DNA of 64,000 nucleotides from Pseudomonadota bacterium (lineage in GTDB: Bacteria; Pseudomonadota; Gammaproteobacteria; Steroidobacterales; Steroidobacteraceae). Shown piece after piece: positions 36,767-46,054 of the stretch. Within the stretch, counting starts at the first letter, position 1. Each line of letters begins with the position of its first letter. The stretch is from positions 58,669 through 122,668 of the forward strand of contig JAEZFW010000065.1 in assembly GCA_023417315.1 (NCBI GenBank), in the 5' to 3' direction. The notes beneath the pieces were generated by a model. It searched no databases. It saw nothing but the letters and a program-made list of their open reading frames with translations, and was not told the origin of the DNA. The position numbers and the translations under genes were made by a program.

Positions 36767-38060
36767 GCAGACGTCGCTCGTGTAAGTGCTCACGCCCGAA
36801 ACTGCCCACGGCCTCCGCACCGCTCGCAACGACCTCGCGATACCGATCCACGAGCGGCGTGCGGACTCGAAGCAACTGTCCGTCCTGCGGCGCCAGATCC
36901 CACAATCCCATCTGCTTCAAGTACTCGTGCGGAGACTTCTTGCCTTCGCGGTAGCCCCACGTGACCAGCGCGAACAAAGGCCACCAGGTGTAACCGATGA
37001 GCGGGACGCCGCGTCGACGCGCTTCGCGCACGGCTTGCACAGAATCGTCGAGCCAGGCGAGGCGCTTTCGAACAGAGCCCTCCGACGCCGTTTCGCTGAT
37101 GATCAGCGGGCGCCGATAACGTTGCCAGTAAAGATCCGCGAGCCGCTCGACGATGTTCGCTGATGCGTAGCGCATCCGCACACGCACGCCCCCCGAAGTT
37201 CGGAGCAAGCGCTTTTCCGAGAACATCGGGTACAAGTTGATGCCGATGAGGTCGAGCTCGATCGCATTCGCCTGGAACCACTCGAGATCCTCGCGCGACA
37301 GTCCGTGCCTCAGAACCCATTCATAGAGCGCATGACCCGCTTGGACGCGCCCGCTGATGAGATCGAGTGCTAGGAAGACGATCTCTTGACGCCGCCCAGC
37401 TTCTTCGTCGAGATCGGACGTGGCGGCTTCATACAAGTCCGTGGCATCGACATGCACGTGCACGATCTCGGGATCGACTCTGCGCATGGCTAGTGCCGAG
37501 CTTACGATGCCTCGACACACTCCGCGCATGACGGAGAGAAAACCGCTCCAGCCTCTCTTCGCCGGCGGCCACCACCCCAGCTTTCCGCAATACCATGCTG
37601 TGATTCGCGGTTCATTCAGCGGCGTATACGTGCGAACTCGACCGCAATATCGCTCCACGACTCGCGCACTGTACTCGGCCATGTACGAATCGAACTGCGG
37701 ATGACAGTAGGCACCTTCGATCCATCTCGGCAATCCATAGTGAACGAGATCCACGATGGGTTCGATGCCAAGCCCGAGCAGACGTTCGATGGGTCCATCG
37801 CTCCAAGTGAAGTCCCACTCGTCGGGCTGTGGATTGATTCGATGCCAAGGGATACCGTAGCGGACGATCTTCAAGCCCAGCTCGGCGAACAGGTCGATGT
37901 CTTCGCGCCAATGCTCATAGTGTCCGGTGAGCTCGTACTCATCGAGCGTGCGGCCCGTTTTCGGGGAGGGCGCGGTGATGAAGGTATCTTCGATGCCTGC
38001 CGACCAGATGAAGGCGTCAGGCTCCAACAGGTCCTCCAGCCGATCACGTCGAATATACAT
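36756..38060 (-). CDS. GH1 family glycoside hydrolase
   Basis: 434 residues, no signal peptide, so cytoplasmic. It carries the family 1 catalytic pair, acid/base Glu150 in TYTPLNEPRITAWY and nucleophile Glu323 in LIISETASEG. WHRINPQPDEWDF and DLVHYGLPRWI line the barrel entrance. Its start overlaps the end of the GH43 gene by 17 bp and its end overlaps the next GH1-like gene by 11 bp, showing tight translational linkage. The likely action is hydrolysis of a beta-linked hexose from a soluble oligosaccharide or glycoside; the sugar cannot be read from sequence. Confidence 0.88.
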   Translation of the reverse strand: MYIRRDRLEDLLEPDAFIWSAGIEDTFITAPSPKTGRTLDEYELTGHYEHWREDIDLFAELGLKIVRYGIPWHRINPQPDEWDFTWSDGPIERLLGLGIEPIVDLVHYGLPRWIEGAYCHPQFDSYMAEYSARVVERYCGRVRTYTPLNEPRITAWYCGKLGWWPPAKRGWSGFLSVMRGVCRGIVSSALAMRRVDPEIVHVHVDATDLYEAATSDLDEEAGRRQEIVFLALDLISGRVQAGHALYEWVLRHGLSREDLEWFQANAIELDLIGINLYPMFSEKRLLRTSGGVRVRMRYASANIVERLADLYWQRYRRPLIISETASEGSVRKRLAWLDDSVQAVREARRRGVPLIGYTWWPLFALVTWGYREGKKSPHEYLKQMGLWDLAPQDGQLLRVRTPLVDRYREVVASGAEAVGSFGREHLHERRLHVS

Positions 38061-39084
38061 TCGCTTGGCCGTTGCTTTCAGAGAGGAGGAGCGATTGCTC
38101 CACCCAGGACGGGCCGCTGCATTCGATGCCGAGCTCGCTGATGCGCAGCGGATCGATGCACATGCGTCGCGCAGTCATCGCGCGGTCCCACGCGTGATAG
38201 ACGATATAGAGATGCTCATCATCTGGCGCGGTCACGACAGAACAGTGACCTGGACCGATCAGGCGGTCCGGCACCGTGCGAAGTAGGCGAGCTCCGTGCG
38301 CCGCTCCCTCGTCGGAATAGGGGCCAAGGACGCTCTCGCCGACCACGTAGTCGACGCCGTAGGTGTCTGTTTGCCAGCAGCCGCCGCTGTACAGGCAATA
38401 GTAGCGGTCCTGGTGCTTTACGAGGCAAGGACCTTCGAGCGTGTGCCAATCGTATGTGGCCCCGTACATCGGACGATCCTTGCGGAACCGCTGCCAGTCA
38501 TAGTGCGCACGTGCCACGGTCACCCCATCAACTGCGAGCTGCGTCATGCTCTCGAGGGGATAGACAACGAGAGCCGTGCCCGCGCGCGCCGTTCGACCGC
38601 GCTCGTCCACTGCATTCAAGAAGTCGCGAGAGTGAAACAGATACCAGCGACCGTCATCATCTTGGAACGCATGCGGATCGATCGCGAACGGGCACTCATC
38701 CACGCGGGTGAGTGCACCGCAGTCGACGTAAGGTCCAGAAGGTCGATCGCTCGACGCGACGCGCAGGTGGTGCTGGCGATCTTCGAAGCCAGCCGAGTAG
38801 TACAACCACCATTGCCCTTGTGCGCGCACCACCTCGGGGGCCCAAAAAGTCGTGCCGCACTTCGGGTCCGGTCGGATCAGTGCACGACCCACAGGAGTCC
38901 ATGCGATGAGATCCACGGAGTACAGCAACGGGAAGATCGTTGGAGCATGGGCCGCGGTCACGACGCCTCTTGCTTCGTCGTGACCGGTGCCGATCGCGTA
39001 ATAGCCTCCGTCCGTCCGCCACACGAACGGATCGGCAAAATACTCCGGATAAACGGGATTCGTATAAGTGAGCTCGCGCTTCAC
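38044..39084 (-). CDS. GH43-family glycoside hydrolase
   Basis: 346 residues, no signal peptide. Five-bladed beta-propeller enzyme with the family 43 catalytic triad: Asp18 in YFADPFVWR, Asp136 in PFAIDPHAFQ and Glu217 in HTLEGPCLVK. Known members remove arabinofuranose or xylose from glycans, and some act on galactofuranose-like units. That specificity is interesting beside a UGM-like flavoprotein, but it is inference. It begins 29 nt after the fusion gene upstream and overlaps the GH1 gene downstream. Confidence 0.9.
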   Translation of the reverse strand: MKRELTYTNPVYPEYFADPFVWRTDGGYYAIGTGHDEARGVVTAAHAPTIFPLLYSVDLIAWTPVGRALIRPDPKCGTTFWAPEVVRAQGQWWLYYSAGFEDRQHHLRVASSDRPSGPYVDCGALTRVDECPFAIDPHAFQDDDGRWYLFHSRDFLNAVDERGRTARAGTALVVYPLESMTQLAVDGVTVARAHYDWQRFRKDRPMYGATYDWHTLEGPCLVKHQDRYYCLYSGGCWQTDTYGVDYVVGESVLGPYSDEGAAHGARLLRTVPDRLIGPGHCSVVTAPDDEHLYIVYHAWDRAMTARRMCIDPLRISELGIECSGPSWVEQSLLLSESNGQANVYST

Positions 39085-39113
39085 AGTCCCTTACCCGAAA
39101 GCCGAATCGGTGT

Positions 39114-41900
39114 TCAGCTCGATGGCTGCACGTGCACCTGACGGCCTGTCCCTTGCGCCGACGCGGCCAGCGTGCCGAGTGCATCGGCGATCGCATCTTC
39201 GTCATCGTCTTGGCTCGATAGGGAGGCCAGCGCCTGCTCCGCCACCTTCTTGCCCGCGATAAACGCGTGATCCGAGTTGTAGTACTCCCATTCGCTGTAG
39301 CGACCCGCGAGCAAAATGTCGTGCTCGGTGAGCCACTCGCGAATGATCTCTACGTTGTGCTTGCGGGCGTGATCGTAGACGACGTAGGCGTACGGCATGT
39401 CCACTTGATTGCGCGCGAGAATCACATCCTCTGCTTTCAGGAGACCGACATTGATGCAATCCGCGATGCAACGATCGATCAGGGCCTCACCGTCGCAGGG
39501 CAGGGGTTTGCTTGGCGAGTACGTGATCTCGCACGTGAGCCCAAAGCCGCCGGGCGGGTTGCAATGCGGACTCGCATTACCTTGGACGAAGATGCGATGA
39601 AAGACGCTATCTTCCGGATAGTAGATCCAGTGCTTCTCGGTGACATTCTCTCGAGCGACGCCGATGTTCACGCAACGCACCGAGACGTGCCTCAGCTTCT
39701 TTGCGGCGGTGACGATGTGCTCAGGTGCGTCCTCGCCGAGCATCCCAACCAGCTTAGGCAACGGTGCCGTACTGATGAGCTTCTCGTAACGATAGCTCGA
39801 TCCGTCCGCGAGGACGACCTTGTGCGCTTTCGCGTTGACCTGGACGACGCGCGCGTTCGTGCGCAAATCGCCCTCGAGCAAGGGCAGAAATCCATTCATC
39901 AGCGCTTGGAAGCCGCCGCGTAGCGGATAGCCGAAACGGGCGTTGGGTCCGACAGGCTTACCGACCGGACGCAACGCACCGTCGATCATCTCTTCCAGGT
40001 CGGGAAGCGGTACGCGCCCGCCAAGCCAGGATGTTTCCATCTCGGTCAGCGGCACTGCCCACAGCTTACGGTTGTAGGGGATCGCAAAATGTTTCGCGAC
40101 GCCGGCGCCCCAAACCTTGTAGATGAATTCCTCGAAGTTCTTCGGCGCTGAATCCACCCCAGCTCGCGCACGACTGGCGACGAGGGGAGCGGTGCTCTCC
40201 GAGAGCCCATCCGCGCAGCAATCGGTGATGGACTCCGCTTTACCCTCGCATGCCGAGCTGTTGGGCGAGCCATTGGCCGACGGCTTCGGCGGCGCGTTGG
40301 ACGCGCGATCCTTCAGGGGGCCGAAGCGCGCTTCGATGGCGCCCACGATACATTCCTTGAGCACGTCCGACGGCAATCCATACAGCGCGCCTTGGAAGGG
40401 GTAGCGCGTATAGGTGTTCTTGCTATAGATCCACGCTTCGCGATCTTGCCAATGCACGTTCTTGCCGAGCAGCGTGCGGTACAGCCCGTGCACATAAGGA
40501 TCGTTCGAGAACATGATGTGCCCCGCGTAGTCGAACGTGAAGCCGTTGTCGACGATCGAGCGGCACCAGCCCCCCACCGTGTCGTTCTGCTCGAGCAGCA
40601 AGCTGCCCTTTCCGAGATGATAGGCGGCGCTCAAACCAGTTGGCCCCGCACCGAGTACGACCGTCGAGTAGTCTGGTGCGCGCGCCGCGCTTCCAATCGA
40701 TTCCAAGCTCGGGTGACCACCATGCCGCTTTGAGGGCGTAATGCTCGGTTTGAGCGTCTCCACGGGGCGGGGCGCGGGGCGCGCCCGAGTAGCTTTCTCG
40801 AGCAGCGCGCACATCTCGTCCGCGGTCTTATCCCATGACGTGCGTGCCAGCGTCGCGCGCATGCGTTCGATGCGACCTGCGAGCTCGTCGTTGCGCGCCC
40901 GGAGCATACGAGCACACGCGGCGATGAAGTTTGCGGGATCGTACGCGATGTGCACGATGTCACCATACGGCTCTGCGACATCGGTAATCGGCGTGCTGAC
41001 GATCGGCCGCTCAGCGGCCATGTACTCGAGAGTCTTCGTCGGGCTGATGTACTTAGTCGCTTCGTTCAGCGCAAACGGTTGGATGCATACGTCCCATCCG
41101 GCGACGAAGCGAGGCAATTCTGCATACGCTTGCTGACCGAAGTAATGGATGTTGCGTCGTCGGGGCAAAGCCTCCGGGTTGATCTTCGCAATCGGACCCA
41201 CCATGCAAAGCTGCCAGTGCGAGGTCGCATCCGCCAACGTCGCGACCAGATCGAGATCGATCCGCTCGTCGATGACGCCGAAATAGCCCAACCGCGGTTT
41301 CGGCAACGCTTGCTGATGCGGATGATCGTTCGCTCGATCGCGAGCGATGCTGAAGTGTGCTGCATCCACGCTGCTCGGAAAGCAGTGCACGGATGCATGC
41401 CGATCGCGCTTGGCACGATACAGGCTCGGACCGCCGGTGAATACGACATCGGCGATCTTGAGCAGGGCGCTCTCACGCTGCAACAGCTGTCGCGGTGCAT
41501 TCCGGAACGCTGACAACTCGTCCATACAGTCGTACGCGATCACGACAGGAGACAGATCGCAAATCAAGGGCAACGCCATCGGAGAGTAGAACCATACGCC
41601 GTAATCGCGGATGTTCTCGCGCTCGATCAGCTCGCCGACCATCTCCTGCAGAGTCGGAATCTGATCATCGTGAAAGCCATGGCTTCCGATCGTCGAATGC
41701 GGGCGGCAGACGCGCACGTTCGGGTACGGCTCGGTGATCTCCAGGTGGTTGTGCTCTGCGCCGGGGACAGGCTCTTCGAAGAAGTAGACGCGATAGCGTT
41801 TTGCAAGGCGAGTCAGCAGATGCTGGGGCCGCTGAAAGACGAAGTTCCAGCGCAGGTGAGAGAAGACAATAAGTGATTGCATCGGGACCGCTGCTGCCAT
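39114..41900 (-). CDS. Glycosyltransferase fused to UGM/HemY-like flavoprotein
   Basis: A 928-residue two-domain protein. Residues ~1-390 form a GT4-like glycosyltransferase (LIVFSHLRWNFVFQRPQHLL, RLGYFGVIDERID, YISPTKTLEYMAAERPIVST). A Pro/Ser-rich linker leads to an amine-oxidase-fold flavoprotein from ~415 (dinucleotide motif VVLGAGPTGLSAAYHLG, GGWCRSI, FDYAGHIMF, YRYPFQG-like block, GYPLRGGFQAL, and a C-terminal GRYSEWEYYNSDHAFIAGKK). The second domain resembles UDP-galactopyranose mutase and protoporphyrinogen-oxidase relatives. It has a ~55-residue low-complexity insert near 570-625. The start has AAGGAG 8 nt upstream. It heads the GH43-GH1-GH1 operon. It may make or rearrange a sugar nucleotide and transfer it in one polypeptide. 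Confidence 0.85.
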   Translation of the reverse strand: MAAAVPMQSLIVFSHLRWNFVFQRPQHLLTRLAKRYRVYFFEEPVPGAEHNHLEITEPYPNVRVCRPHSTIGSHGFHDDQIPTLQEMVGELIERENIRDYGVWFYSPMALPLICDLSPVVIAYDCMDELSAFRNAPRQLLQRESALLKIADVVFTGGPSLYRAKRDRHASVHCFPSSVDAAHFSIARDRANDHPHQQALPKPRLGYFGVIDERIDLDLVATLADATSHWQLCMVGPIAKINPEALPRRRNIHYFGQQAYAELPRFVAGWDVCIQPFALNEATKYISPTKTLEYMAAERPIVSTPITDVAEPYGDIVHIAYDPANFIAACARMLRARNDELAGRIERMRATLARTSWDKTADEMCALLEKATRARPAPRPVETLKPSITPSKRHGGHPSLESIGSAARAPDYSTVVLGAGPTGLSAAYHLGKGSLLLEQNDTVGGWCRSIVDNGFTFDYAGHIMFSNDPYVHGLYRTLLGKNVHWQDREAWIYSKNTYTRYPFQGALYGLPSDVLKECIVGAIEARFGPLKDRASNAPPKPSANGSPNSSACEGKAESITDCCADGLSESTAPLVASRARAGVDSAPKNFEEFIYKVWGAGVAKHFAIPYNRKLWAVPLTEMETSWLGGRVPLPDLEEMIDGALRPVGKPVGPNARFGYPLRGGFQALMNGFLPLLEGDLRTNARVVQVNAKAHKVVLADGSSYRYEKLISTAPLPKLVGMLGEDAPEHIVTAAKKLRHVSVRCVNIGVARENVTEKHWIYYPEDSVFHRIFVQGNASPHCNPPGGFGLTCEITYSPSKPLPCDGEALIDRCIADCINVGLLKAEDVILARNQVDMPYAYVVYDHARKHNVEIIREWLTEHDILLAGRYSEWEYYNSDHAFIAGKKVAEQALASLSSQDDDEDAIADALGTLAASAQGTGRQVHVQPSS

Positions 41901-42168
41901 TGGGGACGCTCCTTGAAATATTCGAATCGCGATGCGCATTCCGCGCCGAGATTCATGAGGAGAAGGCCGGACCGGTCACCGCGCTTCATAACGCTAGAAA
42001 GTGCAATTCAGTTGCATCTACTTGCCTCGCGGAACGAATCTGCGCGGTTACGTACTTGGAAAGCATAGGCATGTGGGACGGCGCTGACGTGACAGCGATG
42101 CGCCACTTGCACTACTAATTCGTTCTCATGCTACTTCTTTCGTGCCGATCAGGGAGGCGCAACCGGTC

Positions 42169-43959
42169 ATGCCGACAAGTCCTTATCCTCGACCGCAGTT
42201 GCGTCGACCCGAGTGGCTGAATCTCAATGGACCGTGGCGATTCACGTTCGATGACGAGTATCGCTATCGCCTGCCGCAAGACATCAAGCATTGGCCGCTT
42301 ACCATTGAGGTGCCTTTTGCACCTGAGAGCAAGCGCAGCGGGATCGGGGATACGGGCTTTCACACCTTCTGCTGGTATGAGCGCGATTTCGAGTTTGCAT
42401 TGCCGCCCGGTGGTGGGCGCGTGATCTTGCATTTCGGCGCCGTCGACTATTCCGCTCGCGTATGGGTCAACGGGTCCCCCGTGGTTCAACACGAAGGCGG
42501 GCATACGCCGTTCAGTGCGGACATCACTCGCGTCTTGGATCCGAGCGGACGTCAGCGCGTGACCGTGCAGGTCCAAGATGATCCGCACGATCTAGAGAAG
42601 CCTCGGGGCAAGCAAGATTGGCGCTTGGAACCGCACAGCATCTGGTATCCGCGTACGACTGGCATCTGGCAGACGGTGTGGGTCGAGCGTGTGCCGGATG
42701 CCTATATCAGCAGCTTGCACTGGACTCCCAACATCGAGCGCTGGGAAATCGCGCTGACTGCCTTAGTGGGAGGTACTCATCACGAGGACCTGAGGCTCTC
42801 CGTGCGCCTGAGCAGCCGCGATCAAGTGCTCGCACACGACACCTATCAAGTCGTCTCTCAGGAAGTGAACCGACGGATCGGATTATCCGATCCCGGTATC
42901 GATGACTATCGGAACGAGCTGCTGTGGTCTCCGGAGCGGCCCACGCTCATCGATGCACACTTGCAGCTCTTTCGCGGCAACGAGGTGATCGACGATGTGA
43001 AGTCGTACACCGCGCTGCGCTCGATCGGCACGCAGCGAGAGCGGCTCTTGTTGAACGGACGACCGATCACGATGCGTCTCGTTCTGGATCAAGGATACTG
43101 GCCGGATACATTAATGACTGCGCCGTCGGATGAAGCCTTGCGGCGCGAAGTCGAGCTCGCCAAGGCGATGGGCTTCAACGGAGTTCGCAAGCACCAGAAG
43201 ATCGAGGATCCTCGGTATTTGTTCTGGGCGGACAGGCTCGGCTTGCTCGTATGGGAAGAGATGCCGAGCGCATACCGCTTCACGCGAAAAGCAATCGCGA
43301 GAACGATCAAGGAGTGGATGGAAGCGATCGAGCGTGACTCGAGTCATCCGTGCATCGTGATGTGGGTGCCGTTCAATGAATCTTGGGGCGTGCCGGACCT
43401 CGCCACCGTGCCTGCTGCGCGCGATGCCGTAGCGGCACTCTATCACCTCACGAAAACACTCGATCCCACGCGGCTCGTCATCGGCAACGATGGATGGGAG
43501 AGCTCGGCAACGGACGTCATCGGCATGCACGACTACGATAACGATCCCGCGCATCTACGCACGCGCTACGGGCCTGAGGTGAAGCCGCAAGAGGTCGTGG
43601 ATAGACGCTGGACGGGAGGACGGGTGCTGACGCTCGATGGTCATCCGCATCGCGGCCAACCGATCTGCCTCACCGAGTTCGGCGGCATCGCTTATCGAGA
43701 TCCGCAGCGCTACAAAGAAGGACGAGAATGGGGTTATCAGACGGTGAAGGATCGCGACGAGTACGAGAAGCTCGTGATTTCATTGCTCGAAGTGGCGCGC
43801 ACGACGGCGATGTTCAGCGGGTTCTGCTACACGCAGTTTGCGGATACCTTCCAGGAAGCGAATGGACTTCTCTATGACGACCGCACGCCGAAGATACCGA
43901 TCGCGGAGATCGCTGCAGCCGTCAGGGGCGATCCGAAACCGGAACCCCCGATGGATTGA
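42169..43959 (+). CDS. GH2 family glycoside hydrolase
   Basis: 596 residues, no signal peptide. Domains in order: jelly-roll sugar-binding (RPEWLNLNGPWRFTF, SGIGDTGFHTFCWYERDF), an immunoglobulin-like sandwich, then a TIM barrel with acid/base Glu404 in WVPFNESWG and nucleophile Glu503 in ICLTEFGGIAY. The C-terminal domains of beta-galactosidase are absent, as in beta-glucuronidase-like members. It is divergent from the fusion-gene operon across 268 bp. ATG 42169 is preferred over GTG 42142 because AGGGAGG lies between them. It probably takes part in the same glycan pathway. Confidence 0.9.
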   Translation: MPTSPYPRPQLRRPEWLNLNGPWRFTFDDEYRYRLPQDIKHWPLTIEVPFAPESKRSGIGDTGFHTFCWYERDFEFALPPGGGRVILHFGAVDYSARVWVNGSPVVQHEGGHTPFSADITRVLDPSGRQRVTVQVQDDPHDLEKPRGKQDWRLEPHSIWYPRTTGIWQTVWVERVPDAYISSLHWTPNIERWEIALTALVGGTHHEDLRLSVRLSSRDQVLAHDTYQVVSQEVNRRIGLSDPGIDDYRNELLWSPERPTLIDAHLQLFRGNEVIDDVKSYTALRSIGTQRERLLLNGRPITMRLVLDQGYWPDTLMTAPSDEALRREVELAKAMGFNGVRKHQKIEDPRYLFWADRLGLLVWEEMPSAYRFTRKAIARTIKEWMEAIERDSSHPCIVMWVPFNESWGVPDLATVPAARDAVAALYHLTKTLDPTRLVIGNDGWESSATDVIGMHDYDNDPAHLRTRYGPEVKPQEVVDRRWTGGRVLTLDGHPHRGQPICLTEFGGIAYRDPQRYKEGREWGYQTVKDRDEYEKLVISLLEVARTTAMFSGFCYTQFADTFQEANGLLYDDRTPKIPIAEIAAAVRGDPKPEPPMD

Positions 43960-43979
43960 GCGCCGTTGACGCGGGGCTA

Positions 43980-44099
43980 GGGGCGACGGATAACGGGCCC
44001 GGCCAGAGGGCTGAGAAGACCGATACAACCACACCTTCTCCGCGTTAGCCAAAGCGCGCTGACGTCTATCTCTTGCCGTTGCCCGTAGCCCGTCGCCCC
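43980..44099. repeat. Dispersed inverted repeat downstream of the GH2 gene
   Basis: The arms GGGGCGACGGATAACGGGC (43980-43998) and GCCCGTAGCCCGTCGCCCC (44081-44099) match as inverted repeats at 16 of 19 positions, around an 82-nt centre. It fills the gap between the convergent GH2 and SRPBCC genes. Confidence 0.65.
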
Positions 44100-44125
44100 G
44101 TCAGTAGCCGTCGCCAGCAGAGCTA

Positions 44126-44578
44126 CTAGTGGATCTCTCCTCGCCACGCACCCGACTCGCTGCCGCGCGATTCGATGAATTCTTTGAAGCGTTTCAGATC
44201 GCCTTTAACGCGCGCGTCCGGCGCTTGAAGCGCAGCGCCCAATTTCTCGACCGTGCCTTCCGGCTCGAACTCCATGCGAACGCGCACTTCAGTCTCATCT
44301 GAGCCGATCGGACGAAACTCCACGACGCCTGCGTTGGGTGCTCCATCGACGCTGCGCCAGGCGATTCGCTGATCGGGAACTTGTTCGGTGATCTCGGCAT
44401 CCCACTCCTTCTGTTTACCACCGACTTCAGCGACCCAGTGCACGTGTTGCTCGTCGAGCTGGCGAATCTCCTTCACACCTTCCATGAAGCGTGGAAACTC
44501 TTCGAACTGCGTCCATTGGTTGTACGCGGTGCGCACCGGCACGTTGACCTTGATCGAGCTCTCGACTTGTTTGGTCAT
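44126..44578 (-). CDS. SRPBCC family (polyketide cyclase/dehydrase-like) protein
   Basis: 150 residues forming one START/SRPBCC helix-grip domain: SSIKVNVPVRTAYNQWTQFE, EFPRFMEGVKEIRQLDEQHV, WDAEITEQVPDQRIAWRS, then EVRVRMEFEP. The last residues (GSESGAWRGEIH) are a short tail. Many such proteins occur next to stress genes and bind lipids or aromatic ligands in the cavity. No enzyme activity can be assigned. The start is well supported by GGAGGA ahead of the ATG. Confidence 0.88.
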   Translation of the reverse strand: MTKQVESSIKVNVPVRTAYNQWTQFEEFPRFMEGVKEIRQLDEQHVHWVAEVGGKQKEWDAEITEQVPDQRIAWRSVDGAPNAGVVEFRPIGSDETEVRVRMEFEPEGTVEKLGAALQAPDARVKGDLKRFKEFIESRGSESGAWRGEIH

Positions 44579-45044
44579 GATCTTCCTCCACCGTTCAATT
44601 TCGAAACACGTCGGGGCAACGTGTGCTTGCGACGTACTGTTCCGCGCAGACGTGTCATCGCTCGGCTGCGCGGGGCAGCGATTTCCCGACGGAATGATCT
44701 CACTGTCCGAACGCTCGGCTCATGATCTCCTCGGGTGGATTCTTTCTCAGGATCATTACTTCCGATGCCTGCGTGTTCGTATTCGCACTACGGGGTGAAG
44801 TGGTTTGTGCTACGGCGTATGTGCCCAGCATCGTACTGCCCCAGCAAGACGCTGAGTCCGCCTGCGCACGCGGATGGTTCGAATGCTCCTCTAACTAGCG
44901 GCTCGCTGCTCACGCGAATGCATGACGCTCACGAAACCAACTGCGTGGATGCGTGGCGGCTGCCCTCGTAAGCGCTCGCAGTTTCTGTCGCTGCGGAACA
45001 CCGCGGAGGTGACGTTCGTTGCCTTCACAACGAAGGAGATTCGC
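44579..45044. other. Intergenic region, no convincing gene
   Basis: 466 bp between the divergent SRPBCC and Lys-rich small-protein genes. Short open frames on the plus strand have no ribosome sites and unusual composition. I see no clear operator or strong hairpin. It should contain promoters for both neighbours. Confidence 0.45.
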
Positions 45045-45218
45045 ATGGCTCAACGTATCACTGAGATCAATCCCGGCAAGGCAGGACCGAAAGGGGCGCT
45101 CGCAGAGAAGCCAAAGGGTAAGCCCACGAGTGGCCCGCCGGGCGCCGAGGGGAACAACACGCGGCGGGATTTCGTCGGACAAGGCAAGAGCAAGAAGAAT
45201 CGCGCCTCGTCGAAATAG
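45045..45218 (+). CDS. Small Lys/Gly-rich hypothetical protein
   Basis: 57 residues (MAQRITEINPGKAGPKGALA and so on, ending KSKKNRASSK), strongly basic and without predicted secondary structure apart from turns. It is clearly translated from the AAGGAG 8 nt ahead of ATG 45045; a longer open frame upstream lacks such support. I do not recognise a family. It precedes the DUF4136 lipoprotein gene by 22 nt and is probably cotranscribed with it. Confidence 0.65.
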   Translation: MAQRITEINPGKAGPKGALAEKPKGKPTSGPPGAEGNNTRRDFVGQGKSKKNRASSK

Positions 45219-45240
45219 GACCGGAGAACAGGAGGAGTTT

Positions 45241-45864
45241 ATGAGCTCGTCAGTCGAACACCATCATCCGCGTGGCTTGGCATCCATGCTCCTCCTGTCG
45301 TTCTCGCTGCTGCTCGCTGGTTGCGCTACGCAGCGCGGTCCGGACATCAAAGTCAACGTCGCACCGGATGCAAACTTGACGTCATACAGGACCTTCGGAT
45401 TTCCCGAGCAAACGGGCACCGACCGAGGGGGCTACGAAACGTTCGTGACGGATCATTTCAAGTCCGCAGTGCGGGAGCAGATGCAGGCGCGCGGCTATCA
45501 ATATGTGGATGAGAATCCGGATCTGCTCGTGAACTTCTATGCGAACGTTCGCGAGAAAACCGAGGTGCGTTCACGGCCGAGTCCCGGGGGCGGCTACTAC
45601 GGCTACCGCTACGGGTTGTACGGCGCATGGCCGCTGTACGAGGAGATCGACACCGTGTCGTATCCGATCGGCACCGCGAACATCGATGTGGTCGATGCAG
45701 AGCGCAAGCAGCTCGTGTGGGAAGGCGTGGCCCAGGGCAAGATTCGTGAATCCGATCTTGAGGAGCCAAAGGAGGCGATCGAGAGCGTCGTCACCGAGCT
45801 GTTCACGCGCTTCCCCGGTCGACCTGGCGTAGATAATTCGCGTTCTACTGCAGGCGATCTCTAA
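45241..45864 (+). CDS. DUF4136 family lipoprotein
   Basis: 207 residues. The signal peptide ends in a lipobox (SFSLLLAGCAT, Cys28), so it is lipid-anchored. The mature part has the DUF4136 pattern: SYRTFGFPEQTG, a central PDLLVNFYANVREK strand, a Tyr/Gly-rich loop (GGGYYGYRYGLYG), then ANIDVVDAERKQLVWEGVAQ and AIESVVTELFTRFP. Members are periplasmic or outer-membrane lipoproteins of unknown function. GGAGG lies 6 nt ahead of the ATG. Confidence 0.9.
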   Translation: MSSSVEHHHPRGLASMLLLSFSLLLAGCATQRGPDIKVNVAPDANLTSYRTFGFPEQTGTDRGGYETFVTDHFKSAVREQMQARGYQYVDENPDLLVNFYANVREKTEVRSRPSPGGGYYGYRYGLYGAWPLYEEIDTVSYPIGTANIDVVDAERKQLVWEGVAQGKIRESDLEEPKEAIESVVTELFTRFPGRPGVDNSRSTAGDL

Positions 45865-45916
45865 CTCGAACCTGTAACTCTGTGCGCTTCAGCGTGAGTG
45901 CTGCGCATTCTGCAGA

Positions 45917-45985
45917 GAAGAGAATCTCGCAAAGCACGCAGAGCCCGCGAAGGAAGATGGGATCGAATCCCTATTTGTCCTTCGC
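45917..45985. repeat. Hairpin element, partial copy of the 24.3-kb dispersed repeat
   Basis: Positions 45917-45959 resemble the left arm of the element at 24327 (both contain AAGCACGC and GCGAAGGAAGA). A stem GCGAAGGA (45947-45954) pairs with TCCTTCGC (45978-45985), with inner GGGAT/ATCCC. It lies between the DUF4136 gene and the convergent PII-like gene, where it may stop transcription from both sides. Confidence 0.55.
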
Positions 45986-46054
45986 CGAACCCAGGGCCCC
46001 GCTCAGTTAGACTGACCGGCCATCGGCTCGAAGAGGATGACGAAGTCGGAGCGC

